In this document: positions 1 through 7,776 of the stretch, in pieces
Position numbering within the stretch: the first letter of the stretch is position 1
How the letters are laid out: each line of letters opens with the position of its first letter
Assembly (NCBI RefSeq): GCF_014524545.1
Contig: NZ_CP053557.1
Span: 1,885,501 to 1,949,500, forward strand
DNA length: 64,000 nucleotides
Reading direction: 5' to 3'
Origin: Exiguobacterium sp. Helios
Lineage (GTDB): Bacteria > Bacillota > Bacilli > Exiguobacteriales > Exiguobacteriaceae
Made by a program: the position numbers and the translations under genes
Notes under the pieces: model-generated
What the model was told of the DNA's origin: nothing
The model's database searches: none
The model's input: only the letters and a program-made list of their open reading frames with translations

Positions 1-22
1 AAGGATGAACCCGTCGTGTCAT
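1..22 (-). CDS. PH-domain membrane protein YdbT-like, 5' fragment
   Basis: Only the first seven codons (MTRRVHP) are in the window; the rest runs off the left edge. The ATG overlaps the TGA stop of the preceding PH-domain gene in an ATGA arrangement, which indicates translational coupling. In Bacillus the ydbS and ydbT genes, both of bPH2 (DUF304) membrane proteins, sit in this order, so the identity is inferred from context and not from the fragment itself. Confidence 0.5.
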
Positions 23-582
23 AACGATTCCTCCTCCTGTTCCTCGAGTTTTGCGAATCGTTCAATCCGTTGTCGCAAGATGACCGCTTGTGTGACATCG
101 AGTCCCGGCAATTCGATTTGACCGGACGCCGTATGAACGTTCATGTTCATCAAGTTCAATCGGCGAAGCAACGGACCGGACGACGTATCGATGATTTGTA
201 CTTTGACTAAAGGAGTCACGACATGGCGTAAAATAAAGATACCGAACTCAACGACTAAAAATTCATCATCCACCCGGTATTTAAAATACTTTTGCCGGAT
301 CTTCGGGATGTACACAAACTGGAGTAAAAAGAATACGATCCACACCCCGACGAGAATCCACATCCACCAGGGGGATAAATCCAGCCACTTGACCTGAACC
401 ACGGTTGCCGTTCCGATCAGTAGCAAATAAATGGTATACTTAATGCCGACGTATTGACGTTCGGCGGTCACCGAGGCACGTGGCAAACGTTGCCAGTCCT
501 CGGTCGGTTGATTTGGTTGCATCCAATCGCCTGCCTTTCCTTTTTCCATACGGGAAGAGACTTGCTCAAGTTTCATTGTCAT
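19..582 (-). CDS. ydbS: bPH2 (DUF304) membrane protein, YdbS-like
   Basis: The protein has two adjacent hydrophobic segments (about residues 48-66 and 70-90) followed by a basic, beta-rich domain of the bacterial PH-like DUF304 type, with the characteristic positions RHVVTPLVKVQIIDTSSGPLLRR and a final heart-of-domain LPGLDV segment. Function of the family is unclear; members are membrane-anchored and usually paired with a second PH-domain protein, as here by an ATGA overlap. The first ATG lacks a good ribosome binding site; the ATG at residue 21 (position 522) has a purine-rich AAAGGAAAGGCAGG upstream and gives a length nearer the family norm, so the start is uncertain. Confidence 0.75.
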   Translation of the reverse strand: MTMKLEQVSSRMEKGKAGDWMQPNQPTEDWQRLPRASVTAERQYVGIKYTIYLLLIGTATVVQVKWLDLSPWWMWILVGVWIVFFLLQFVYIPKIRQKYFKYRVDDEFLVVEFGIFILRHVVTPLVKVQIIDTSSGPLLRRLNLMNMNVHTASGQIELPGLDVTQAVILRQRIERFAKLEEQEEESL

Positions 583-591
583 AAACAGACG

Positions 592-621
592 TTGACATTT
601 CGCTGCGAATCATCGCATATA
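592..621 (+). promoter_or_regulatory. putative sigma-A promoter of the 655 gene
   Basis: A perfect -35 TTGACA (592-597) is followed at 18 nt by CATATA (616-621) or, at 20 nt, TATATA. It lies just upstream of a gene with an AAGGAGG binding site. The spacing is longer than optimal, so the exact -10 is uncertain. Confidence 0.45.
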
Positions 622-654
622 TAAGAGAGTAGAAATGTATTTCAAGGAGGAACC

Positions 655-1110
655 ATGCTAACATTTGAAGAAAAATTAAACATCATCGAGACTTTCCCAC
701 AACTTGTCCGGAAAGAAGTCTCGCTTAACCGTGTCAATTTTCATTTCCCGGAAAGTCAGTTCGAGAAAAAAATCGTCGTCTATCATCTTCACCCGAACGG
801 CAACGGTTTTGTCTACGCTGCAGGATTACCGGGATATGAAACGGATCGGAAAGGTTTCGTCAACATCCGTGAATTCTCCGAGCCTGCTTTAATTCTCTTA
901 TTACAAGATGCAATCAAAGCACTTGAGACGGTCGAGACCGTGGAAACACTGGAAGAAACATGGGTCAACGATAACCAGTTCGAATTGACATTGTTAAATG
1001 AAGACCTCGATACGTGGCTAGTGTACGCGGGCGACTTGCTTGACGGTGCGTTCAATTCGTATAAAGAAGCAGCGAATTATCTGGAAGAAGAAGGATTCCG
1101 CCGCAAATAA
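655..1110 (+). CDS. conserved hypothetical protein, 151 aa
   Basis: A soluble acidic protein with no signal peptide or membrane segment. It has a mixed alpha/beta N-terminal part containing VVYHLHPNGNGFVYAAG and a helical acidic C-terminal part rich in Glu. The start ATG is preceded by CAAGGAGGAACC, an excellent binding site. I have seen similar short proteins in Bacillales but cannot assign a function. It is monocistronic: an upstream promoter and a shared convergent terminator with ohrR bound it. Confidence 0.65.
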   Translation: MLTFEEKLNIIETFPQLVRKEVSLNRVNFHFPESQFEKKIVVYHLHPNGNGFVYAAGLPGYETDRKGFVNIREFSEPALILLLQDAIKALETVETVETLEETWVNDNQFELTLLNEDLDTWLVYAGDLLDGAFNSYKEAANYLEEEGFRRK

Positions 1111-1118
1111 ATAGTTAA

Positions 1119-1151
1119 AATGAACGGGACTGTCAATCAGTCCCGTTCATT
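1119..1151. terminator. bidirectional terminator between the 655 gene and ohrR
   Basis: A perfect 13-bp stem (AATGAACGGGACT, 7-nt loop, reverse complement) is followed by TTTTA on the plus strand and preceded by AAAA for the minus strand. The last codons and stop of ohrR (1133-1135) lie inside this hairpin. Confidence 0.85.
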
Positions 1152-1567
1152 TTTAGAGTCAACCGGTTTAAGGTCTGTTTGACCAGTTCCAAATCTTCTT
1201 CCGATACACCGAGTAACTCCTTTAAGGCCAGCGGAATTTGTTCGGCCTCGTTTCGGAGGGCCTGTCCGTCTGCTGTCAACGTGATTTGAATATGCCGTTC
1301 GTCAGTCGGATTTTTGACACGTTCCACTAAGCCCGAAGCTTCTAATTTTTTTAATAAGGGTGTTAACGTCCCTGAATCAAGATGCAACCGTTCGCCGACC
1401 GCTTTTAATGATTGTTGGTCCTCCTCCCACAAAACGAGCATGACAAGATATTGGGGATAGGTTAATCCAAGCGGCTCGAGCAAGGGACGGTATCGCTTCG
1501 TGATTTCACGGGAAATCGCATAAAACGGAAAACAGAGTTGTTCCTCCAGCAATAAGGGATTCGACAT
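1133..1567 (-). CDS. ohrR: MarR-family organic peroxide sensor OhrR
   Basis: A winged-helix MarR repressor of 144 residues. The N-terminal Cys in the EEQLCFPFYA context (residue 11) matches the single reactive cysteine of one-Cys OhrR proteins, which is oxidised by organic hydroperoxides to release DNA. The recognition helix region LHLDSGTLTPLLKKLE and the wing with NPTDERHIQITLT are typical. The gene is divergent from ohr with a palindromic operator between. The start has TATATCC...GGAGG upstream on the minus strand. Expected role: repression of the neighbouring peroxidase gene and of itself. Confidence 0.92.
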   Translation of the reverse strand: MSNPLLLEEQLCFPFYAISREITKRYRPLLEPLGLTYPQYLVMLVLWEEDQQSLKAVGERLHLDSGTLTPLLKKLEASGLVERVKNPTDERHIQITLTADGQALRNEAEQIPLALKELLGVSEEDLELVKQTLNRLTLKMNGTD

Positions 1568-1605
1568 ATATATCCTCCTTCAAGCAAAATAGTTGCGTTC
1601 TCATA

Positions 1606-1629
1606 TAGATTGTATAAAATCTAATTGTA
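1606..1629. promoter_or_regulatory. putative OhrR operator between ohrR and ohr
   Basis: The divergent intergenic region holds the inverted repeat TAGAT-TGTATAAA-ATCTA (1606-1623) running into AATTGTA (1623-1629), a half-site seen in Bacillus OhrR operators (TACAATT/AATTGTA). Position between the two genes fits dual control. Confidence 0.55.
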
Positions 1630-1672
1630 AGCTACTTAAATTAATCAGCCAACCCGAAAGGAAGTTATCATT

Positions 1673-2095
1673 ATGAAACCAATGTTCACATCATCTGCTA
1701 CAGCTGTCGGAGGCCGTGACGGCCGCGTCGTATCGGAAGACGGTATTTTAGACGTCGCTCTCGCTATGCCTGTACCGGGATCGAAGAAACAAGCGACAAA
1801 CCCGGAACAATTATTTGCTGCCGGATACTCTGCTTGTTTTGATTCCGCTTTAAACCTGGTTGCCCGTAAGCAAGGAATCAAACATGACGGAAGTGAAGTC
1901 ACTGCACACGTCACGTTGAATGAAGCAGCAGACGGATTTACACTTTCAGTTGAACTGGACGTTCTTGTCCGTGGTGTTTCAGAAGAACAAGCTGCTGAGC
2001 TTGGTAAACTCGCACACAGCGTTTGTCCGTACTCACGTGCAACAGCCGGAAACATCCAAGTCGACATCTTCACACGGACGACTGATTCAGAATAA
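1673..2095 (+). CDS. ohr: organic hydroperoxide resistance protein Ohr
   Basis: A 140-residue Ohr/OsmC-family thiol peroxidase that reduces organic and fatty-acid hydroperoxides in the cytoplasm. Both catalytic cysteines are present in their motifs: YSACFDSALNLV (peroxidatic, about residue 49) and HSVCPYSRATAGN (resolving, about residue 115). Length matches the family. The start has GGAAG upstream. It is divergent from the peroxide-sensing repressor gene ohrR, the usual arrangement, and is closed by its own terminator. Confidence 0.95.
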   Translation: MKPMFTSSATAVGGRDGRVVSEDGILDVALAMPVPGSKKQATNPEQLFAAGYSACFDSALNLVARKQGIKHDGSEVTAHVTLNEAADGFTLSVELDVLVRGVSEEQAAELGKLAHSVCPYSRATAGNIQVDIFTRTTDSE

Positions 2096-2102
2096 GCATA
2101 CC

Positions 2103-2160
2103 ACTCCTCCTCTGGATTAGCGTATTTCGCTGAACCGGAGGAGTTTTTTGTTGTTTTTTT
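2103..2160 (+). terminator. terminator of ohr
   Basis: An 8-bp stem ACTCCTCC/GGAGGAGT (2103-2110 with 2137-2144) is followed by a long T-rich tract to 2160. Confidence 0.75.
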
Positions 2161-2247
2161 AAAGGGGCAATGTAAACTTCACTCTTTTCTTTGGATATTT
2201 TTATATCATAATTATGGTACATGAAATAAAGTATCCTTCAGTTTAAA

Positions 2248-2276
2248 AATCACACTGCCTTCTTCACAGTGTGATT
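2248..2276 (-). terminator. terminator of the 2296-3435 gene
   Basis: A perfect 10-bp stem AATCACACTG/CAGTGTGATT with a 9-nt loop lies just beyond the minus-strand stop; reading the minus strand it ends in TTTTTAAA. Confidence 0.75.
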
Positions 2277-2295
2277 CGACGATTTGTTCGATTAT

Positions 2296-3435
2296 TTATT
2301 TTAATTGGTTGACGGACAGAATGACCAATTCCCCGGATACAATCATATAGTAGGCATCCTCGAACCGGTGACGAACCGCCTGTTCACCGTCGTATACCGT
2401 CACCATCGGCTCCGCGTCCGTGCCGATCGATTCATGCAGGTAGAACCGGTCACGTAACACCCGCTCAAACGGATCTCGGTCCAGATAACGGGCACCCGTC
2501 CGCAGATTCATCACTTCATGATGATGATTCGATCGGTCATTCACGATGAAAATCGTCGACTCGACATCGTCATACGTGAAGTCCAGCGGTTCGAAATCAC
2601 TCCATCGGATTCGTTCCCGTTCCGTGATTGCCGATGGTTCCTTGATTTCATAAAAAACTTCTTCATTCAGACGTTCCGTATAGGCACTAAAGACGAGGTG
2701 TCCGTCCTGCTCCCCCAGATATTGAACGGTATCCCCTTCCCCGTCCAACCGTAACAAGGTCCGAAATGACAGATGTTCTACACCTTGTTCGATTTCAGCA
2801 ACAATCGTCGATAGCTGGGCAATCAGTAAACTTTCCGAATGATCAATCGGATCTTCGGGTGAGATGACGCCACTTTCCAGGGCATCGTAAAAGGAAAATT
2901 CATCGAGCCGGGCATTGCAGACGATATAATCGATATCCGCCAACGTGACGAGGAAAAAGTACAGTTCGCGGTAGTTTTCCGTGATGCCGTACAATCGTTC
3001 ATCCTTAATCGGATGCTCGCGAGTCGTCTCGACATCATATAAAAAGGCTGTCGTCGTTCCATCGACATGCAACAACACCATATACCGTTCATTCAACACC
3101 CAGTAGAGGGTCAAATCGCCTCCTAGACGCCACGTGGCGAGGTGCTCGCTTTTTCCGGAATGCAGGTCGATGGAAAGGAGTTGTGTTTCTCCGCCGTCTT
3201 CCCGGTCCTGTTCATTCAGACAATAGACTTTCCCCTTTTTGACGAATGGTCGTGTCGGTCCGTGGTCTTGCAATACATCAGGCGTCAGATCACTCTGTTC
3301 TTGATCCTCTAAATCAAACCGGCTGATATGAAATTGACTGCTGTTGAGTCGGCGTCGGAAATAAACCGATGATGGTGTGACATGTAAGATATCAGAATGA
3401 TCAGCTGGTAACGCCCGCGCGTCCAAAATTTCCAT
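2296..3435 (-). CDS. hypothetical protein, possible beta-propeller, 379 aa
   Basis: A cytosolic acidic protein without signal or membrane segments. It has repeated beta-strand-rich blocks such as KVYCLNEQDREDGGETQLLSID and YLGEQDGHLVFSAY that suggest a propeller-like fold; this is an inference from texture, and no family is recognised. I start it at the ATG at 3435 (MEILDARA), which has GGGAGGGGTG upstream; the reading frame stays open further upstream but that part would overlap the promoter of the divergent synthetase gene. It is divergently transcribed from the alarmone synthetase at 3569. Confidence 0.7.
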   Translation of the reverse strand: MEILDARALPADHSDILHVTPSSVYFRRRLNSSQFHISRFDLEDQEQSDLTPDVLQDHGPTRPFVKKGKVYCLNEQDREDGGETQLLSIDLHSGKSEHLATWRLGGDLTLYWVLNERYMVLLHVDGTTTAFLYDVETTREHPIKDERLYGITENYRELYFFLVTLADIDYIVCNARLDEFSFYDALESGVISPEDPIDHSESLLIAQLSTIVAEIEQGVEHLSFRTLLRLDGEGDTVQYLGEQDGHLVFSAYTERLNEEVFYEIKEPSAITERERIRWSDFEPLDFTYDDVESTIFIVNDRSNHHHEVMNLRTGARYLDRDPFERVLRDRFYLHESIGTDAEPMVTVYDGEQAVRHRFEDAYYMIVSGELVILSVNQLK

Positions 3436-3528
3436 TCTAGCACCCCTCCCAGATGTTCTACTCTTTCTTTCCCACGAAGCGGGCTCCTTGAAACAGGGTC
3501 CTGCCGTGCGTCCGTCGAAAACGAATGC

Positions 3529-3534
3529 TACAAT
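3529..3534 (+). promoter_or_regulatory. putative -10 element (TACAAT) of the alarmone synthetase gene
   Basis: TACAAT followed by an A-rich stretch lies 35 nt before the chosen start. No good -35 hexamer is visible at the right distance, so the call is tentative. Confidence 0.35.
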
Positions 3535-3568
3535 AAAACAAGAAGAATTGATGAGGAAGGTGAATTCC

Positions 3569-4648
3569 GTGCAATCGCAGGACTTAAACACGATGATGCT
3601 CGAATATGTCAATGACAAGGAAGACTATGATGCCTTTGCCGATAAATTAAAAGTTTTATTATCGGAATTGCTCGATGCAGCCGGCATCAAATACCATTCG
3701 ATCGTCGCCCGGACGAAAGAGTCCGACAGTCTGTACCAAAAAGTGTTACGGCAACCGAATAAATACCAATCGCTTCGCGATGTCCACGATTTGACGGGGA
3801 TTCGGATCGTGACGTATTTTCACGATGATGTCCGGGAAGCTGCCCGGATCATCGAAAATGAATTTTCAATTGACCGGGATCAATCCGTCGACAAATCCAC
3901 TTTGCTCGACACGACCGAGTTCGGTTATCTGTCAGTTCACTTCGTCGCTGCGTTGAATGAACAGCGGCTCGCCCTCAGCGAATACGGTCGTTTTAAGGAA
4001 CATACCGCTGAAATCCAGATTCGTTCGATTCTGCAGCACGCCTGGGCCGAAATCGAACACGATTTAGGATACAAAAATCCGAACAGCGTACCAGCTGAAG
4101 TCCGCCGCAGTTTCAGCCGTGTCGCCGGACTCCTTGAAATCGCCGATCAGGAATTCGTCAACATCAAAAAACAGTTAAAACAATTTGAAGACGAGACGGT
4201 CCAACAAATTTTATCGGATCCTCATAAGGTTCGGATCACGTCGGACAACTTAAACTATTTCATTGATCACTCCGCCGTCATCAACGATCTCGACAAACAA
4301 CTGGTCACGTCCCAGATGATGCTTGATTCCGATCAACAGTTGATCAATGAATTAATCCGGATGTTCCATTACGTCGATATCCGCAATTACGGTGAATTGA
4401 TCGAAGCCGTCTCCGTCCATAGTCCGCTCGCCTTGAAATGTGCCCAGGTCATGCCAAACCCGTTCCTGCCCCGCCAAGGGATCGGCATCGCCTATATCTG
4501 TATGGCCGTAACGATTGCCGGGAACGATCCGCACCGGATTGACTATTTCTTCCGCCGGTTCTACCCGGAACTCCGAAATGTCGAGGACATCATCAAACAG
4601 GTCCAACCTTTAACTAAACAGATGATTCAAGAGAAAAATATTGATTAA
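3569..4648 (+). CDS. RelA/SpoT-domain (p)ppGpp synthetase, stand-alone long form
   Basis: A synthetase without the HD hydrolase or TGS/ACT domains of full-length Rel. Key synthetase motifs are intact: SLRDVHDLTGIRIV (about residue 68), FGYLSVHF, and AEIQIRSILQHAWAEIEHD (about residue 148), containing the residues used for GTP/ATP binding and pyrophosphate transfer. The product should be (p)ppGpp-type alarmone. About 170 further helical residues follow, making it much longer than the RelP/RelQ small synthetases. I prefer the GTG at 3569, which has AGGAAGGTG at ideal spacing; an ATG at 3551 is also in frame but lacks a binding site. Confidence 0.85.
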   Translation: MQSQDLNTMMLEYVNDKEDYDAFADKLKVLLSELLDAAGIKYHSIVARTKESDSLYQKVLRQPNKYQSLRDVHDLTGIRIVTYFHDDVREAARIIENEFSIDRDQSVDKSTLLDTTEFGYLSVHFVAALNEQRLALSEYGRFKEHTAEIQIRSILQHAWAEIEHDLGYKNPNSVPAEVRRSFSRVAGLLEIADQEFVNIKKQLKQFEDETVQQILSDPHKVRITSDNLNYFIDHSAVINDLDKQLVTSQMMLDSDQQLINELIRMFHYVDIRNYGELIEAVSVHSPLALKCAQVMPNPFLPRQGIGIAYICMAVTIAGNDPHRIDYFFRRFYPELRNVEDIIKQVQPLTKQMIQEKNID

Positions 4649-4711
4649 ACTAAAATTTTTCACTATACTAAATCTCGGAAGAAGAAACTACGGAACAGAA
4701 AGAGTGAAACT

Positions 4712-5155
4712 ATGGCAACTACATTAGAAGTGGCAAACCGCGATCAGTTGATCGTCGATACAGAAAAAGGCTTACGCATGAACTACCGCGCCATCAAAAA
4801 AGATGTCCGGAGTATGTTCACGACTTACTTGACGCGAAACGAATTTTTTATCCTGAAGTCGCTTTGCACAAGCAGTCCTCAAATCGCATCGGCTTTATCC
4901 AACGAATTTCAGTTTTCAGCGAGTATGATTACGGCACTGGCCGATGAGTTGACGAAAAAAGGTTTGATTTCACGCGAGCGGAGCGAACTGGATCGTCGTG
5001 TCGTTGAACTCCGGGCAACAGAAGAAGGCATCGAATTATACGGGAAGCTCGAAGCGATGAAGATGGAATACCTGTCTGACGTCTTCGCTGACTTTTCGGA
5101 TGCTGAACTGGATACGTTCCGGACACTCTTGACGAAACTCGAACAACAAAATTAA
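4712..5155 (+). CDS. MarR-family transcriptional regulator
   Basis: A 147-residue winged-helix protein. The helix-turn-helix lies around residues 60-85 (IASALSNEFQFSASMITALA) and the wing is KKGLISRERSELDRRVVELRATEEG, the standard MarR pattern with the DxRxxxxxLT-like signature. It is co-directional with the alarmone synthetase 63 nt upstream and followed by a terminator. Ligand and targets cannot be read from sequence; no reactive N-terminal cysteine is present. Confidence 0.85.
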   Translation: MATTLEVANRDQLIVDTEKGLRMNYRAIKKDVRSMFTTYLTRNEFFILKSLCTSSPQIASALSNEFQFSASMITALADELTKKGLISRERSELDRRVVELRATEEGIELYGKLEAMKMEYLSDVFADFSDAELDTFRTLLTKLEQQN

Positions 5156-5162
5156 TCTCGTT

Positions 5163-5190
5163 CCCTTCAGCCCCATTGGTTGAAGGGTTT
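5163..5190 (+). terminator. terminator after the MarR gene
   Basis: A 7-bp stem CCCTTCA/TGAAGGG with the 10-nt GC-rich loop, followed by TTTTTG. Confidence 0.65.
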
Positions 5191-5224
5191 TTGTATCGAT
5201 TCCACATTCGAGGAGTGATTTCAG

Positions 5225-6136
5225 ATGACAGCTTCCATGACGCTTGAGACCACACGGTTACGGATTCAAGGCGCCGTTAATCCATCCAGGCGAGACGAAT
5301 ATAGATTTGAGTTGTTTCGTGCAGACGACGAAACACTGCTCGGAACGATTATCGTCTCAGCCCTTCATCGTCCGGACATCCGGACGGCACACGTCCACTG
5401 CCAGATCAATCCGCTGTTTTTACGACAGGGCTATGCCACAGAAGCCCTTCCTGCCGTGCTGGCGTTTGTCTTCACGAGACTTGATTTCCAACAGATTGAA
5501 ACTTCAATCCATCCGGACAACGAACCGGCGCTCGCTGTCGCTTCTCGGCTCGGTCTGCAGTTTCGCTACAGCGTATTACCGGATGAACAGCCGCGTCATC
5601 CCCTGACCTTCGTCTATCATCAATCAGACCGCATATCTTCTGAGGTTCATTTCGACTTTTCTGCCGTCTCACGTCTCCGTCAAGTGAAACAGTATCACGC
5701 AGCGAAAGCCTTGGTCGCTTCTTATCTGCACCAAAAACCGGACGATCCGGTGGTCCATTACCAGATGGCGTGGTGTCACGACAATCTGGGGGAAGAAGCA
5801 GCGGCTGTTCCTTATTATGTCACCGCTATCGAACTGGGTCTGGCTGCACCCGATTTGCAGGAAGCGTATGTCGGGCTCGGTAGTACATACCGCGCCCTCG
5901 GACGATACGACGAGGCGTATCAGACCCTATCGGAAGGACTCATTCACTTCCCGAATCATGCCGCCTTACAGACCTTTTTCGCATTGACGTTACATAATCT
6001 CGACCGGTCATCGGAAGCGATCGAACGGTTGATCGAAACGCTTGTTGATACGACGGAGAATCCCGAAATCCTCTCATATGCCAATGCCCTGCGTTTTTAC
6101 GCATCCCGTGTCGACGAGACATGGGACAGCGAATAA
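5225..6136 (+). CDS. GNAT acetyltransferase fused to a TPR domain
   Basis: Residues 1 to about 135 form a GNAT fold of the RimJ/RimL type, with QINPLFLRQGYATEAL as the acetyl-CoA loop (R/Q-x-x-G-x-A-like) and NEPALAVASRLGLQF as the typical C-terminal helix-strand. Residues about 145-303 form a TPR_5-like domain with three or more helix-pair repeats, containing VHYQMAWCHDNLGEEAAAVPYY and LGSTYRALGRYDEAYQTL. In other Firmicutes the TPR part occurs as a separate protein of about 160 residues, so this is a genuine two-domain fusion in one uninterrupted frame. GAGGAGTGAT precedes the ATG. Substrate unknown; the TPR part may recruit a protein target. Confidence 0.8.
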   Translation: MTASMTLETTRLRIQGAVNPSRRDEYRFELFRADDETLLGTIIVSALHRPDIRTAHVHCQINPLFLRQGYATEALPAVLAFVFTRLDFQQIETSIHPDNEPALAVASRLGLQFRYSVLPDEQPRHPLTFVYHQSDRISSEVHFDFSAVSRLRQVKQYHAAKALVASYLHQKPDDPVVHYQMAWCHDNLGEEAAAVPYYVTAIELGLAAPDLQEAYVGLGSTYRALGRYDEAYQTLSEGLIHFPNHAALQTFFALTLHNLDRSSEAIERLIETLVDTTENPEILSYANALRFYASRVDETWDSE

Positions 6137-6147
6137 ACTGTACGGTA

Positions 6148-6198
6148 AAAAAATCCGTCTCTTGGACCGAACAACTCGGTGCAGGAGACGGATTTTTT
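6148..6198. terminator. bidirectional terminator
   Basis: AAAAAATCCGTCTC (6148-6161) pairs with GAGACGGATTTTTT (6185-6198), serving the plus-strand GNAT-TPR gene and the convergent phosphotransferase gene. Confidence 0.85.
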
Positions 6199-6229
6199 TA
6201 GAAAGACCGGTACCATACGAGGACACCGG

Positions 6230-7147
6230 TCAAGGCCGGCTGAACGTTTCATACCACTCCGGAATCACACGCTCAAATCGCTGATGGTCGGATAAGACAT
6301 GTTCCAGCCGCCCACGCATCTGCTCCATCTCTTCCGGTGCATGACGGCTCGTCCAGACGATGGATGAAAAACAGGCCATCGCCAGATAGACGCTGTATAC
6401 ATTCCAAAACTGTTTCGGAACATTTCCCTCAAAATAACCGTTGACTTGACCGACGGCAAACGGAATGCTGTTTTCGACCTGAAACAATCCCATTTTGACG
6501 AAATCATGCCACGGATCGCCACTATCGTGATTCGAAAAATCAATGATTCCCACGAGATGCTCCCCGTCCGTAATCAGATTGGCCAGATGAACATCGTCGT
6601 GTTGCAAACGATTCGGCCGATCTGCAATCCATCCGATGTTTTGTTCGATGAAGGACAAAATTGCTTGATCGCCGGTCAACGGTAACGCTTCCTGTTGATA
6701 CAGCGCGACGTACCGGTTGTGTTTCGCCCGACATCGGACCGCCCACTTCGTTGCCAGCGGTCCTTCATAACGATGGATTTGGTTCAACAACCGTCCTGTC
6801 TCTTGACCGAGTCGATACTCGCCGGCTCGACCAAGCGGTACACAATCCTGGATCGTCGAACCGGTCAGGAAACGGTAACGGCTGTAACAGACAGATCCTT
6901 CCGGAAGCTGATTCAGGTCGAGTGGTTCCGGGACCGGCAGTCCGTCTTGTTTCAGTTGCCGTAAAATCTCAAACTCCCGTTCTTTCTGTCGAAATGATGT
7001 GAGCGGAGCCGTATGGAGAATTGATAGTCCGCTTTCGTCACGGGCTGTATATTTCGGTGAAGCGGAGTAGCGCGTTGGCAGACGGGTCCAGCCGGTCAGA
7101 TGCCGGAGTTCCGGTTGCTGTTGCAATAGCTGAACGAGTACATCCAT
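6230..7147 (-). CDS. aminoglycoside-phosphotransferase-family kinase
   Basis: An APH/choline-kinase-fold protein of 305 residues. The catalytic loop LQHDDVHLANLI (Brenner HxDxxxxN) and the metal-binding IIDFSNHDSGDPWHDF are intact, so it should transfer phosphate from ATP to a small molecule. The N-terminal lobe contains FEILRQLKQDGLPVPEPL. Substrate is not determinable; these proteins are often annotated as antibiotic kinases, but many chromosomal members have unrelated substrates. Start ATG at 7147 has AAAGGAG upstream. It is downstream of the guanylate-kinase-like gene on the same strand with 59 nt between. Confidence 0.8.
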   Translation of the reverse strand: MDVLVQLLQQQPELRHLTGWTRLPTRYSASPKYTARDESGLSILHTAPLTSFRQKEREFEILRQLKQDGLPVPEPLDLNQLPEGSVCYSRYRFLTGSTIQDCVPLGRAGEYRLGQETGRLLNQIHRYEGPLATKWAVRCRAKHNRYVALYQQEALPLTGDQAILSFIEQNIGWIADRPNRLQHDDVHLANLITDGEHLVGIIDFSNHDSGDPWHDFVKMGLFQVENSIPFAVGQVNGYFEGNVPKQFWNVYSVYLAMACFSSIVWTSRHAPEEMEQMRGRLEHVLSDHQRFERVIPEWYETFSRP

Positions 7148-7206
7148 CGCAGGTTCTCCTTTCTTCCAGGCAAGCATCAAAAAACAGCAGGGAATCTTCC
7201 CTGCTG

Positions 7207-7776
7207 TTATGATTCGGACGGTTGTCCGGGAATATAAGCGGAAATGATTCCTAACAGATCGGCATAGGCTTGTTCAAAATCGATGTTTTCAATCATGTAA
7301 TCATAATGATCCCGTTCTTTCCAGGCATCAGCATAATCGACGAGCCGTGCTTCAAATTCCGGGGTATCCCCCCGCATCAGCAACCGCTCCTTCATCAAAT
7401 CCGGCGGAACGGAGACGAAAATCGTGATGACGTGGTCGGCATACAACGTCTTGAACGCTGTTGCCCCTTTCGGATCAATATCCTTGATGACGATTCCATC
7501 CGTCGCCAAAATTTCTTCATACGCCTTTCGTGGTGTACCGTACCATGCCCGGTGTACATGGGCATACTCAATGAATCCGTTCTCCTGGATCAATTGTTGG
7601 AACGTCTTGACGTCAACGAAATGATAACTTTCTCCGTCATGTTCCGTCGGACGTTTCGGTCGTGTCGTCACGGACGGAATAAAGCGGACCCGTTCATATT
7701 CCTGGCGTAAGCGTTTGATCAAGGAAGATTTCCCGCTGCCCGATCCACCAATCAACAGAATGATTTTACCTGACAT
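7207..7776 (-). CDS. guanylate-kinase-like P-loop protein
   Basis: A 189-residue protein with Walker A GGSGSGKSS at residues 10-18 and the guanylate kinase signature SVTTRPKRPTEHDGESYHFVD, including the Arg/Tyr residues that bind GMP. It should phosphorylate GMP or a related nucleotide. The housekeeping gmk of Bacillales lies beside rpoZ, priA and coaBC, none of which are here, so this is probably a paralogue. Its start overlaps the upstream membrane-protein gene by 11 nt, which suggests coupling. Confidence 0.75.
   Translation of the reverse strand: MSGKIILLIGGSGSGKSSLIKRLRQEYERVRFIPSVTTRPKRPTEHDGESYHFVDVKTFQQLIQENGFIEYAHVHRAWYGTPRKAYEEILATDGIVIKDIDPKGATAFKTLYADHVITIFVSVPPDLMKERLLMRGDTPEFEARLVDYADAWKERDHYDYMIENIDFEQAYADLLGIISAYIPGQPSES

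Noticed and set aside
6230-7147. Named antibiotic resistance kinase
   Set aside because: The family fold is clear but substrate-specific features are not visible; chromosomal members commonly act on other metabolites.
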